Assembly (NCBI RefSeq): GCF_017877055.1 | Contig: NZ_JAGIPG010000003.1 | Location: 124,001 to 188,000 of the forward strand | Reading direction: 5' to 3' | Origin: Neorhizobium galegae | GTDB taxonomy: Bacteria > Pseudomonadota > Alphaproteobacteria > Rhizobiales > Rhizobiaceae | Length of the DNA: 64,000 nucleotides | Shown here: positions 51,306-60,320 of the stretch, in pieces | Layout of the letters: every line of letters starts with the position of its first letter | How positions within the stretch are numbered: position 1 is the stretch's first letter | Notes under the pieces: model-generated | What the model saw: the letters and a program-made list of their open reading frames with translations, nothing else | Database searches by the model: none | Told to the model about the DNA's origin: nothing | Position numbers and translations under genes: made by a program

Positions 51306-52963
51306 GGCTTCAGCGTCAGGTATTCGCCCAGCGCATCCACCAGTTCATAGTTCGAGATCAAGCACTCGCCCGACATCCTCAGTTCACCCGGCAGCTCGAT
51401 CGTCACGTCGCGGGCCGCGAAATTGGCCACCACCACCAAGCGTTCCTTGTCGAGCGTTCGCGAATAGACGAATACATTCGGGTGGCTGTCGAGCCAGCTC
51501 TGATAGAGCCCGTAGACGATCACCTGATGGGCTTTGCGGAGTGCGATCAGCTTGCGGTAGTGGTTCCAGATCGACTTTTCGTCGGTCATCCCGCGTTCTG
51601 CGTTGATCGTCGAGTAATTGGGGTTCACCTCGATCCAGGGCACGCCTGTCGAGAAGCCGCCGTAAGGGGCGGCGCTCCATTGCATCGGGGTGCGGGCATT
51701 GTCGCGGCCGTTCTCGTTGGCGCCCTTGATGAATTCCTCCGGCGACAGGCCGGCCTCGACATGGAGGCGATGCATGTTGAGCGTTTCGATGTCGCGATAC
51801 TGCTCGATCGTGGTGAACGGCACGTTGGTCATGCCGATCTCCTCGCCCTGGTAGATGAAGGGCGTGCCCTTCATCAGGTGCAGCACGGTCGCCAGCATCT
51901 TGGCCGATTCCACCGGATAACCGGTCGCGTCTCCATATTTGGAGACGGCGCGCGGCAGGTCGTGATTGCCCCAGAACAGCGAATTCCAGCCGTCGTCGGA
52001 AAGTGCATATTGCCATTTGCCGAGCACCGATTTCAGCTTCACCAGATCGAAGGGTTTCGATCGCCATTTGCCATAGACTTCGTCCCATTGCTGGGTGACG
52101 TGCTCGAACTGAAAGATCATCGACAGTTCGTGGCGGTTGCGGCCGGAGTAGAGAAGCGCTGAGCCGGGCGTCGCGCTCCAGGTCTCGCCGACGGTGAGGA
52201 TATCGCGGTTGCGGAAGGTTTCGCGGTTCATTTCCTGCAGGTAGTCGTGCAGGTGCGGGCCGTCATGGATGATCGCCTGGTCCACCTGCTTGCCGATATA
52301 ATCGATGACGTCCATGCGGAAACCGGCGATCCCGCGCTCCAGCCACCAGTTCATCATCTTGTAGATCTCGGTGCGGACTTTCTGGTTTTCCCAGTTGAGA
52401 TCCGGCTGGCGGGTCGAAAACAGGTGCAGGTAATATTCGCCACTTAGGTTATCGAGCGTCCAGGCCGGACCGCCGAAGGAGGACTTGAGGCCGTTGGGCG
52501 GCCCGCCATCTTTTGCCGGTTTGCGCCAGATATAGAAGTCGCGGAACGGATTGCCCGGCCCCCTGCGGCTCTCGACGAACCACGGATGTTCGTCCGACGT
52601 GTGGTTGACGACGAGGTCGAGCACGAGACCTATGTCGCGCTTTCTCGCCTCCTCCACCAGCATGTCGAAATCGGCAAGCGTGCCGAATTCCGGGGCGATG
52701 TCCTGATAATCGGAAATGTCGTAGCCGTTATCGTCCATCGGCGACTTGTAGATCGGCGAGAGCCAGATCACGTCGATGCCAAGCGATTTCAGATAGTCGA
52801 GCTTGGAGGTGATGCCTGGTATGTCGCCGATGCCGTCGCCATTCAGGTCGCAAAAACTGCGCGGATAGACCTGATAGACGGTGGCGGTATGCCACCACTT
52901 GCGTTCTATCGGCAGCGTGGCCTGCTGCATAACGGCTGCAAGCTGATCCTGAAAGTTGTTCAT
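51269..52963 (-). CDS. GH13 alpha-glucosidase (oligo-1,6-glucosidase/trehalulose-type)
   Basis: 564 aa, normal length. Conserved regions: DLVVNHTSDEH, GFRMDVID with nucleophile D218, GETWSA with acid/base E260, and WGNHDLPR with D335. QVYPRSFCDLNGDGIGDIPG and the calcium-like loop are typical of alpha-1,4/1,6-glucosidases of the AglA type in rhizobia. No signal peptide, so it acts on imported disaccharides such as maltose, sucrose or trehalulose in the cytoplasm. ATG 52963 follows GGGAGGG. No transporter is adjacent. Confidence 0.93.
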   Translation of the reverse strand: MNNFQDQLAAVMQQATLPIERKWWHTATVYQVYPRSFCDLNGDGIGDIPGITSKLDYLKSLGIDVIWLSPIYKSPMDDNGYDISDYQDIAPEFGTLADFDMLVEEARKRDIGLVLDLVVNHTSDEHPWFVESRRGPGNPFRDFYIWRKPAKDGGPPNGLKSSFGGPAWTLDNLSGEYYLHLFSTRQPDLNWENQKVRTEIYKMMNWWLERGIAGFRMDVIDYIGKQVDQAIIHDGPHLHDYLQEMNRETFRNRDILTVGETWSATPGSALLYSGRNRHELSMIFQFEHVTQQWDEVYGKWRSKPFDLVKLKSVLGKWQYALSDDGWNSLFWGNHDLPRAVSKYGDATGYPVESAKMLATVLHLMKGTPFIYQGEEIGMTNVPFTTIEQYRDIETLNMHRLHVEAGLSPEEFIKGANENGRDNARTPMQWSAAPYGGFSTGVPWIEVNPNYSTINAERGMTDEKSIWNHYRKLIALRKAHQVIVYGLYQSWLDSHPNVFVYSRTLDKERLVVVANFAARDVTIELPGELRMSGECLISNYELVDALGEYLTLKPYEAFAVLAREP

Positions 52964-53106
52964 CGAAAGCCCTCCCTGCCTCTCAACCTGTTCGAACGCG
53001 AGAGCGCGGCGCGGGGTTCCTGACCCAAGGTGGCAACTCTTCCGATGGAACATCGGGACTCTCCGTTGGTTAGACCAGTGGCAAACCTGAAGAAAGGAGG
53101 CCCTTC

Positions 53107-53289
53107 ATGAGCAGCAGACTTCCCCCGACGCCCTCGGAAAACCTGAGCCACAAAGGCTCCGGCGAACAGACCCATGCGTCCGATATCAAGCGTGGCAGAC
53201 TTCAGCCGGCGAACGATCCCGGAAAACAGGGCCAGCAGGGCAATACCAAGGTCAACACGACCCATCAGGGTCATCAGCAGGACCGATAG
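53107..53289 (+). CDS. Small hydrophilic protein of unknown function
   Basis: 60 aa, no hydrophobic core, rich in Gly, Gln, Lys and His, and probably disordered. A very strong ribosome site (AAAGGAGG) precedes the ATG, supporting real expression. It is followed 10 bp later by a similar small gene. Composition recalls stress-associated hydrophilic proteins, but no family can be named. Confidence 0.55.
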   Translation: MSSRLPPTPSENLSHKGSGEQTHASDIKRGRLQPANDPGKQGQQGNTKVNTTHQGHQQDR

Positions 53290-53298
53290 GGAGTTCCC

Positions 53299-53526
53299 AT
53301 GTCGACATCGACCAAGACGCCTGCGAGCATCCGCCAGGGCGGGCCGGGCGCATCCCATGAAAATGCCCCCAATGCGAAAAAGGGTGTACCGCTCGAGGTA
53401 AAGAAGCCGCCGGCCGACGACGACCAGCGCTCCAGGAGCCGCGTCTCCGGCGGCGGCGGCGAACGCGACAGCCACCACACCCATGATGCGAAAAAGAAGG
53501 GCGGACAGAGCCATTCGGCGCACTGA
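53299..53526 (+). CDS. Small hydrophilic protein of unknown function, second of a pair
   Basis: 75 aa, disordered by composition (Gly, Ser, Lys, His, Asp), with GGGAG seven bases before the ATG. It contains a short Gly run and a His-rich tail (DSHHTHDAKKKGGQ). Co-transcribed with the gene before it. Desiccation or osmotic-stress hydrophilin is a guess from composition only. Confidence 0.5.
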   Translation: MSTSTKTPASIRQGGPGASHENAPNAKKGVPLEVKKPPADDDQRSRSRVSGGGGERDSHHTHDAKKKGGQSHSAH

Positions 53527-53602
53527 GCCGCCGCATCGGGCTGATGAAGAAGCGCCCTTCCGGTGGAAACGCCGGGAGGGCTGTGTTCGTGCCTCGAGGC
53601 GA

Positions 53603-54409
53603 TCAGGCGGCGGGCACGACACCCCGGCAGGCCCAGGCGACGGAGACGAACGAGCGTGGGCCGTCGGGCTTGCCTGCCTCATAGGCTTCCCTCACGGCGG
53701 CATCGGTTTTCGAGCGCAAGACCGGTTCGAGCGACGCGACATATTTGCCGAGCGGTCCTTCGCCGGCGGCGATCGGTCCCCAGTAGTCGTCGAAGGACTC
53801 GAAATCCATTCGGATCATCAGGGAGACCTCCGCCACATCGACAAGACCCTGCCGGATAAAGCTTTGCTTCATCTCGCCCGGCCGCATCATCGGCTGGAAG
53901 AAATGGTGGCTTCGCATCTGGCGGGCATTGTCGTCCAGCATCGACACGGTGTCCCACATCATCCGCATCGCGGGCATGCCGCCGAGATGATCCCAGACGG
54001 TGGCGGCGACCACGCCGCCGGGACGGACGACGCGCCGCATTTCGGCCACGGCCTTGTCTGCTTCCGGTACGAAATGCAGGACCAGAAGCGCCATCGCCCG
54101 GTCGAAATATCCGTCTTCGAACGGTAGTGCGCAGGCATCCGCCTGGCTGATCGTGATCCTCGGGTCCGTGTTGCGGCGCTTCGCTTCTTCAACGAAAACG
54201 GGCGAATAGTCGATCGCGGCGATCTCGGAGAGATTGGCTGCTTTCGGCAGCGCAAATGTCAGGCTTCCGGTGCCGCAGCCGACGTCGAGCACCTTTTCTC
54301 CATCTTTAAGACCGGCGAAATCGATGAGCAGTGGTGCCAGCTTCTGGCTCCAGCGTCCCATCAGCTGCTCATAACCGCCCGCGCTGCGGACATTGAAACT
54401 CGATGTCAT
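53603..54409 (-). CDS. Class I SAM-dependent methyltransferase (UbiE-like)
   Basis: 268 aa. SAM motif VLDVGCGTGSLTFAL, acidic AIDYSPVFVEEA, ADACALPFEDGYFD and VVRPGGVVAATVWD are textbook Methyltransf_11/25 motifs. The C-terminal part (MIRMDFESFDDYWGPIAAGE) resembles methyltransferases acting on small molecules. No operon partner; substrate unknown. About 280 bp of apparently non-coding sequence (54410-54692) separates it from the amidotransferase gene. Confidence 0.88.
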   Translation of the reverse strand: MTSSFNVRSAGGYEQLMGRWSQKLAPLLIDFAGLKDGEKVLDVGCGTGSLTFALPKAANLSEIAAIDYSPVFVEEAKRRNTDPRITISQADACALPFEDGYFDRAMALLVLHFVPEADKAVAEMRRVVRPGGVVAATVWDHLGGMPAMRMMWDTVSMLDDNARQMRSHHFFQPMMRPGEMKQSFIRQGLVDVAEVSLMIRMDFESFDDYWGPIAAGEGPLGKYVASLEPVLRSKTDAAVREAYEAGKPDGPRSFVSVAWACRGVVPAA

Positions 54410-54692
54410 GACGCCCTCCCAAAGCTTCCGGGGTGCAGGCTATCCCTGGCCTTCCCAATTGCCAAGACGGCAGAACGGGCTATGCGGCCCGGTTGAGACA
54501 CCGCGTCGATGCGGGCGGGATGCAATTGTGCTGCGTGTTTGGCCGTGGCGGATCGGCGGCGGCCTTGTCCACTGTCGTGGCACTGAAGATCAAAGTGATG
54601 AGCAACACCGAGCTTCGGAACAAGCAGCTGCGCTACTGCGGGTGGCTGGCGCAGCTCTTCGACGACGGTAATGCGAGGTAGCGATTTTCCGT

Positions 54693-55463
54693 CTAAGAGC
54701 CGGTCCTGCGTGCCCTGACGGCCTCGCCAAAAGCCTCGAAGAGGGCACGGTTGATGGGGTTGATCTGCGGATCATATTCGGCGTGCCATTGCACGCCAAG
54801 GGCAAACCCTTGCGCTTCCTTGAACCGGATCGCCTCGATCGTGCCGTCTTCCGCCACTCCCTCGACGACGATGCGGTTTCCCAGTTCGTCTACTCCCTGG
54901 CCATGGAGTGAATTGACCCGGATCGTCTCGCGGCCGAGCAGGCGGGCGAACACGCCGTCCGGGATGAGCTGGACGTCATGGCGATCGGCGAAGACGACGG
55001 TCATGTCCGGATGGATCTCGCCGTTTTCGAGCCGCGGCATGCGGTGGTTCATGCGTCCGGGCAGTTCACGGATCTCCGGGTGCAGCGAGCCGCCGGCCGC
55101 CACGTTCATCTCCTGAAAGCCGCGACAGATGCCGAATACCGGTATGCCGGCGGCCACGCAGGCATTGATCAGCGGTAGGGCCACGGCATCGCGGTTCTGG
55201 TCATAGGGCTCGTGGCGGGCATGCGGCTCGGTGTTGAAATGGCTCGGATGGACATTGGCCCGGGCGCCGGTCAACAGGATGCCGTCGACGGTATCGAGCA
55301 ACGTCGGGATGTCGGTGATGTTCGGATTACCGGCGAACATCAGCGGCAGGGCGCCGGTGACTTCGGCGATTGCCCTCAGGTTCTGCTCGCCGACGAGCTG
55401 GGCGGAAAAGCGGTTTTCGACATTATAGGTATTCCCGATCACGCCGATCACGGGTCTGGTCAT
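54693..55463 (-). CDS. Class I glutamine amidotransferase-like gamma-glutamyl hydrolase (PuuD family)
   Basis: 256 aa. Nucleophile Cys in VFGICRGFQEMNVAAGG, catalytic His and Glu in GVQWHAEYDP, and DGILLTGARANVHP. The family hydrolyses gamma-glutamyl-GABA in putrescine use or related gamma-glutamyl amides. In PuuD the motif at the nucleophile is ICRG as here. No putrescine genes are adjacent. Confidence 0.9.
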   Translation of the reverse strand: MTRPVIGVIGNTYNVENRFSAQLVGEQNLRAIAEVTGALPLMFAGNPNITDIPTLLDTVDGILLTGARANVHPSHFNTEPHARHEPYDQNRDAVALPLINACVAAGIPVFGICRGFQEMNVAAGGSLHPEIRELPGRMNHRMPRLENGEIHPDMTVVFADRHDVQLIPDGVFARLLGRETIRVNSLHGQGVDELGNRIVVEGVAEDGTIEAIRFKEAQGFALGVQWHAEYDPQINPINRALFEAFGEAVRARRTGS

Positions 55464-55540
55464 TGCTTAAATCCATCTTCCAGCCGCAGTGCTTCGATAG
55501 AGGCCTGCGGGCATTTTCAAATCTCACTTGCGGCCGGGTT

Positions 55541-55870
55541 TCACCTGCGGACCGCCCCGACCCTTGAAAGGACCTCGCCCGGGATCGCATAACGCTTGAC
55601 GATTTCGCGATTGTTTCGAAGCCCGCAGATCTCGCGCTGGATGAACAGCCCCCAGACGGCATCCGCGGCATCGTCGCAAAGGCTCTTGCGCCGTGCGTCG
55701 CCGTCTCGTTCCGGGTTCCACGCATTCAACGCGGCGAGTGCCTCTTCCACCTTGAGCCCCGCTCGGCCGAGCGCTGCCGCTCGCTCGGACTGCAACTCGT
55801 ATTCCAGCACGTTGAAGCCGGTATTGGTGAAGCCTGGCTGATAGAGAGACTGGGGAGGACGGACGCTCAT
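55541..55870 (-). CDS. DUF6665 family protein
   Basis: 109 aa, highly polar and helical: MSVRPPQSLYQPGF, then NVLEYELQSERAAALGRAG, ALAALNAWNPE and LCDDAADAVWGLFIQREICG. This pattern matches the rhizobial DUF6665 family of unknown function. The longer frame from 56092 adds a non-conserved stretch. No obvious operon partner. Confidence 0.72.
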   Translation of the reverse strand: MSVRPPQSLYQPGFTNTGFNVLEYELQSERAAALGRAGLKVEEALAALNAWNPERDGDARRKSLCDDAADAVWGLFIQREICGLRNNREIVKRYAIPGEVLSRVGAVRR

Positions 55871-56230
55871 GGAGATACCTAGAGTTTCCGGCAATGTTAG
55901 CCAATTGGTGCGGCGCGTCAAATGGGGAATGACGCTCCACGGCCATTTGCAGGCAGTATGGATACGACATCGGGAGGCGTCGCCGGGAATGGGGAGAAGC
56001 ACCCTGGTCATTTCCGATGCGGGCAGCTGCAAAGCAGGCTCCCCTCGCGCTGCAGTGCTTCGATCAACTTGGGATGCGGACCGTCGCAACACCGGGCGGA
56101 GATTGCGTGCAGTGCCAATAACAGCAGCATATTGAAGTTCCGGTATTCACGAGGACCGGAGCACTACAGGCCGAAAAGCGGGTGGCGTCCACCCGTTTCA
56201 TGCGCCCCGGCCATCAAGATATGGCCGGGA
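55871..56230. other. Intergenic stretch without a recognisable gene
   Basis: About 360 bp between the DUF6665 gene and the EmrA terminator. Open frames here have no conserved features. I see no repeats or promoter of good quality. Confidence 0.5.
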
Positions 56231-56280
56231 CTGAAAAACAAAACGCCCCGCGCCAAAATACTGAACAGGCGCGGGGCGTT
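56231..56280 (-). terminator. Rho-independent terminator of the emr operon
   Basis: Perfect 13-bp stem AACGCCCCGCGCC (56242-56254) / GGCGCGGGGCGTT (56268-56280) with a 13-base loop. On the minus strand it is followed by TTGTTTTTCAG, a proper U-tract. It lies 50 bp after the emrA-type stop. Confidence 0.9.
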
Positions 56281-56330
56281 CTCCGTCGGATCGCCGAAGG
56301 GCGGGATTCGCGGATCGCGGCGGACGGCGA

Positions 56331-57404
56331 TCAGCGAATTTCCGCTGCCTCCACTGGGGCCGCGCCGCCTTGCGCGAGGTCTACGCGTGCGACCACCGAC
56401 ATGCCAGGGACGAGCCTGTCGGTGAGCGGCTGTTGCGGCTCGATGGCGATCCGGACCGGGATGCGCTGGGCAACCTTGGTGAAGTTGCCCGTGGCGTTGT
56501 CGGCCTTGATGACCGAGAACTCCGAACCCGTGGCCGGGGCGAAACGCTCGATCCGGCCAGTGAATCTCTCATGGCCGAGGGCATCGACCGTAAAGGTCAC
56601 TTTCTGGCCCGCGGCCATGCCGCCGAGTTGGGTTTCCTTGAAATTGGCGACCACCCAGACATGCGTAGGCACGATCGAGCCGATCTGGGTGCCGACCGAG
56701 ACATATTGGCCGATGCGGCCGGCGACCTCGCCGAGCGTGCCGTCCTGCGGGGCTGTGATGCGGGTATTGGCAAGGTCGATCTCGGCGAGTTTTACCGCCG
56801 CCTTGGCGCTTTCGACATTGGCTTCGAGTGACTTGCGGCTGACGATGATCGTATTGAGATCCTGTTCGGCGACCAGTTCGGCGGCCTCCGCCTGGTGCAC
56901 CGCGGCCTGGGCCTGGTTGAAGGCGGCGCGGGTCTTTTCCGCGTCGCTCTGGGTGGCGATGTTCTTTTCGAGGAGGCTCTGGGTGCGGTCGTAGGCGGTC
57001 CTTGCGGCATCGAAGGCAGCGTTGGCGCTTTCGACGGCGGCCTCGGCGGACTGGATCTTGGCTTCGGCCGACTTGCGGCTCTGTTCGGAATTGGAGAGCG
57101 ACGCTTCTGCCGTCGCCAGTGCCGCTTTCGCCTGTTCGAGCTTCTGGGCGTAGATGCGGTCGTCGATCCTGGCGATCAGGTCGCCTTGGTTAACCCGCTG
57201 GTAGTCCTGGACCGGCACTTCGGTAAGGTAACCGGCAAGCTGGGGGCTGAGGATCGTCACCTGGCCGCGCACATAGGCGTCGTTGGTGGTCTCGACCGAG
57301 CCGTGGAAGGGCGGCAGGTTCCAGGCATAGAGCACGACGACGATGCCCGCGGCGCCGATGGCGAGAGCCACATAGGTGGCGATGAAGCGGAAGATCTTGG
57401 ACAT
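56331..57404 (-). CDS. emrA: EmrA-type membrane fusion protein (HlyD family)
   Basis: 357 aa. One N-terminal membrane anchor (ATYVALAIGAAGIVVVLYAW), then VETTNDAYVRGQVTILSPQLAGYL lipoyl half-motif, a long coiled-coil hairpin (about 95-210), and the second lipoyl half ITAPQDGTLGEV followed by a beta barrel. It bridges the EmrB transporter to an outer-membrane channel. Start ATG 57404, 47 bp after the emrB-type stop. Confidence 0.92.
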   Translation of the reverse strand: MSKIFRFIATYVALAIGAAGIVVVLYAWNLPPFHGSVETTNDAYVRGQVTILSPQLAGYLTEVPVQDYQRVNQGDLIARIDDRIYAQKLEQAKAALATAEASLSNSEQSRKSAEAKIQSAEAAVESANAAFDAARTAYDRTQSLLEKNIATQSDAEKTRAAFNQAQAAVHQAEAAELVAEQDLNTIIVSRKSLEANVESAKAAVKLAEIDLANTRITAPQDGTLGEVAGRIGQYVSVGTQIGSIVPTHVWVVANFKETQLGGMAAGQKVTFTVDALGHERFTGRIERFAPATGSEFSVIKADNATGNFTKVAQRIPVRIAIEPQQPLTDRLVPGMSVVARVDLAQGGAAPVEAAEIR

Positions 57405-57450
57405 GGCAGTTTCGTTTCTTGTTTTTCGTTCCGGGGATCTGCTCTGGGCA

Positions 57451-59202
57451 TCAAGCGGCGGCAGGCATCGGATTGCGGGTTGGCGAAAGCCGGTGACGGT
57501 TGCGCCAGGCCACGTGGAGGAGAAGGAGGCCAAGCGCTGCGAGCGAGGCCCAGGCGGTGAGCAGGAAGGAGTCGTTGTAAGCGAGCGCATAGGCCTGTTG
57601 TTGCACTTGCTTGGTGAACAGGGCGGCACCTTGGACCACCTGCTGGTTCGGGTCGGTCAGCACCTTGCCATAGGCGCCGCCGAGCTGTTTCAGGCGGGTT
57701 GCGACCAGCGGATCGGTGGAGGCAAGCTGCGAGACCAGGCGGAAGGAGTGGAACTGCTCGCGCCATTGTACGAAAGTGCCGTAGAGCGCGCTGCCGAGAT
57801 AGCCGCCGATCTTCTGGGTGGCGAGAAAAACGACGATGAAGGACAAGATGTAGCTCGGGCCGCGCTTCATCGCCGCTCCCAGGCCGATCGTCAGCGCCGG
57901 CGGCAGGAAAAGACCGCCCGCGAAGCTGACCAGGAACTGGCTGAGATACATCTGTTCCGGGCGGGTGAGGATGGTCGACTGGCTGTCCATATAGCTGCCC
58001 GCCGCGACAAGCAGCAGCGAGACCGCGTGGATCAGCGGCTCGCGGCCAGGCTTCATGATCATGGCGCAGACGACCCCGGAAATCACGGCCCCGGCGAGGA
58101 TGACCCAGTAGAGCCCGGCCATCTGCTCGTTGAGCATGCCGGCATTGCGCAGGAAATTGACGGCGCCGCTGGTCTGTTCGGACAGCACGAGGCGGGAGAC
58201 CATCAGCGCACCTGTGAAATGCAGGATTTCCCGGGAGGTCAGCCAACGGATGTCGACCAGGTGGTTCTTACGGTTGAGTTCGATCGCCGCAAAGATCGCC
58301 GAGGCGGCGATGCCGGCAATGATCATCCAGGCGAGCCAGTCGACCGCCGTCCACCAGTAAAGCTTGCCGACCGTGAGCACCACGGCAAAACAGCCGAGCC
58401 CGATGGCGAGGAAGATGTAGCTGACGACATCGAGGCTGCTGATCACTTTCGCACGCGGCGGGGAGGCGAGCGGCAGCACGTAGACGAGGCCGAGCGAGAC
58501 CATGGCCAGCCCCATCTCGACGAGATAGAACGCGTGATAACCGCCGATATCCAGGAGATAAGGCGAGATGATGCCGGTCACCGGCGTGGGAAGGGCAAGC
58601 GCCGTCAGCGAGGCGCAGAGGCCGACGCTCATCTTCTTTGCCGGGGAGACCGGCTCGAGAATGTAGAGGAAGCCGAGCGATGTCATCGGCGCGGCGGCAA
58701 CGCCCGCGAAGAAGCGCAGCGCCAGCGCGCTCTCGTAGCTGTCGACCCAGAAATGCGCCAGGCACACCAGCACATAGACGACGATCGCTACCTCGGCGAA
58801 GTTGCGCAGGCCATATTGGGCCCGCACCTTGAAGAGCAGCAGCGTCAGGCTGGCATTCGGGAAGAGATAGGCCGCCATCAGCCAGGTGGCTTCCGTCTGG
58901 GTGAGGTCCATCGGGCCTGCGATCTGCTGCTGGTTGGTGGAGATGAAGCTCATGCCGAGCCCTTGCGTCAGGGCGATCAGCGTGCCGGCCAGCATATAGG
59001 CGGCGATCATCATACGTGACTTGGGGATGAAGACCGGCGGCGCGGCCGGAGCAGGCGTGGAGGGGGCAGGCGCGGAGGGAGATGAGGGTTCGGGCGGCGC
59101 CTTGACGGCCTCAACGGTTTCGGCCGGCTCCGCGTTTTTGCGGAAATCCGGCCGAATGATCGTTGCGTCCTCCTGCCTTGCTACCGCGTCACGCGAGGAC
59201 AT
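57451..59202 (-). CDS. emrB: EmrB-type multidrug MFS exporter (DHA2 family)
   Basis: 583 aa. A Pro/Ala-rich cytoplasmic N-tail of about 60 residues precedes 14 membrane segments. GLGMSFISTNQQQIAGPMDL replaces the usual L-D-TIVNVALP opening. GGYLGSALYGTFVQWR and the C-terminal HVAWRNRHRLS tail fit the DHA2 efflux group. The start overlaps the MarR gene by 14 bp. Confidence 0.9.
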   Translation of the reverse strand: MSSRDAVARQEDATIIRPDFRKNAEPAETVEAVKAPPEPSSPSAPAPSTPAPAAPPVFIPKSRMMIAAYMLAGTLIALTQGLGMSFISTNQQQIAGPMDLTQTEATWLMAAYLFPNASLTLLLFKVRAQYGLRNFAEVAIVVYVLVCLAHFWVDSYESALALRFFAGVAAAPMTSLGFLYILEPVSPAKKMSVGLCASLTALALPTPVTGIISPYLLDIGGYHAFYLVEMGLAMVSLGLVYVLPLASPPRAKVISSLDVVSYIFLAIGLGCFAVVLTVGKLYWWTAVDWLAWMIIAGIAASAIFAAIELNRKNHLVDIRWLTSREILHFTGALMVSRLVLSEQTSGAVNFLRNAGMLNEQMAGLYWVILAGAVISGVVCAMIMKPGREPLIHAVSLLLVAAGSYMDSQSTILTRPEQMYLSQFLVSFAGGLFLPPALTIGLGAAMKRGPSYILSFIVVFLATQKIGGYLGSALYGTFVQWREQFHSFRLVSQLASTDPLVATRLKQLGGAYGKVLTDPNQQVVQGAALFTKQVQQQAYALAYNDSFLLTAWASLAALGLLLLHVAWRNRHRLSPTRNPMPAAA

Positions 59203-59644
59203 CGACGTCCTCCAGCTCGCCGATATTGGCGGTGATGCGCTCGAACAGCGCCATGGCGACATGCACCTGACCGGGATCGATATCCTGGAAGATCTGCTCG
59301 CGCATGCGGTCGGCGATCGAGCGGACGAGGCCGGCCTGTTCCTCGCCGTGGGCGGTCAGGAACAGAAGCTTGACGCGGCGGTCGTTGGGGTCCGACCGGC
59401 GTTCGATCAGGCCGTTCTCCTCCATCCGGTCCAGCAGACGCACCATGGTCGCCTGTTCGAGCTCCAGCTCGCAGGCAAGCTCGCTCTGCGTCATGTTCTG
59501 CTTCTTGGCGAGGCGGAACAGGGCGCGGGCGCGCGGATAGGTCAACCCATGCGCCGTCACCTGCTGATTGAAGGCCGTGCGAATCTTACGGCTGACCTTG
59601 GTCAGCGCTTCGAAGAATTCGGATGTGATCGGATCAGGTCTCAT
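59189..59644 (-). CDS. MarR family transcriptional regulator
   Basis: 151-aa winged HTH dimer. LTYPRARALFRLAKKQNMTQSELACELELEQATMVRLLDRMEENGL and the wing RRSDPNDRRVKLLFLT are typical. It heads the marR-emrB-emrA operon and probably represses it, binding the palindromes upstream. ATG 59644. Confidence 0.94.
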   Translation of the reverse strand: MRPDPITSEFFEALTKVSRKIRTAFNQQVTAHGLTYPRARALFRLAKKQNMTQSELACELELEQATMVRLLDRMEENGLIERRSDPNDRRVKLLFLTAHGEEQAGLVRSIADRMREQIFQDIDPGQVHVAMALFERITANIGELEDVDVLA

Positions 59645-59657
59645 CGTGAGCTTAAAG

Positions 59658-59702
59658 TTAGCGTGCTAAGCTTTGCGATTATTAGTTAGTGCACGAACTA
59701 AT
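59658..59702. promoter_or_regulatory. MarR operators and promoter of the emr operon
   Basis: Two palindromes: TTAGC-GT-GCTAA (59658-59669) and ATTAGTT...AACTAAT (59681-59702) around GTGCAC, 20 of 22 positions symmetric. On the minus strand a TTGAAA -35 precedes the larger palindrome and the -10 region (TAACTA/TAATAA) lies in it. Classic layout for self-repression. Confidence 0.7.
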
Positions 59703-59911
59703 TTGTTTCAAGGGGTGGCGATGTGCCTGGCGCAGATTTCGCAGAGGGCGACGAAGGGAGGCTGCAAGGGCGTGGGGTAATCGGTGAGCGTCGTACGCCC
59801 TCAATCCGCGATACTTTGCCGTCCATGATGGAATTAACGTCCCATTAACCATGGGTGGCTAGAAATGTTGGGGCGCGAATGACCTGCGCGCCTAACCTCT
59901 ATGGGATCAAC

Positions 59912-60115
59912 ATGTACGTTGTATCGGTGCTCGACAATGGCGACCAACGGACCTTCGTGTCCGAAAGCCTGAAAATATTAGACCGGATCGTCTACGCCAC
60001 CATCTGTGGGTCTCCAAAGCAGTTCCTGCTTTCGGAGGTCGTTGACATCGTCCCGGTCGACGCAAAGCCCACCAAAGCTCCAACGACACGCAACGTCGCC
60101 TCGCTGATCCAATAG
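59912..60115 (+). CDS. Hypothetical small protein
   Basis: 67 aa from ATG 59912; a longer frame begins at 59855. The sequence YVVSVLDNGDQRTFVSESLK looks like a small beta-rich domain, but I cannot place it in a family. Stop is followed by a short AGTCCC/GGGACT hairpin. Coding status uncertain. The surrounding 59703-60320 region holds nothing else except a hairpin at 60269. Confidence 0.35.
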   Translation: MYVVSVLDNGDQRTFVSESLKILDRIVYATICGSPKQFLLSEVVDIVPVDAKPTKAPTTRNVASLIQ

Positions 60116-60268
60116 TCCCTTGGGACTGGACTGACCGAGGAGCGAAACACTTTCGTAACCGTGAACCGCCCACAGGCGCGTCCGTGACCATGAAACATGG
60201 ACGGGCTGCCCACGCGCGCCTGCTCACGTTGGCTGCAACCGATCACACACGGGTCTCAGCCACGGAGG

Positions 60269-60292
60269 GCTCGCCGGCCAATGTCGGCGAGC
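60269..60292. terminator. Perfect 8-bp hairpin, possible terminator
   Basis: GCTCGCCG and CGGCGAGC with an 8-base loop, followed on the plus strand by TTTAA. It lies 29 bp beyond the MFS stop (minus strand) and 150 bp after the hypothetical gene (plus strand), so it may act as a weak bidirectional terminator. Confidence 0.45.
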
Positions 60293-60320
60293 TTTAACCC
60301 TGTTACAACGGCCCGCCTCG

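Noticed and set aside
54433-54681. 82-codon open frame between the methyltransferase and amidotransferase genes
   Set aside because: No ribosome site, unusual composition and no recognisable domain; better treated as non-coding.
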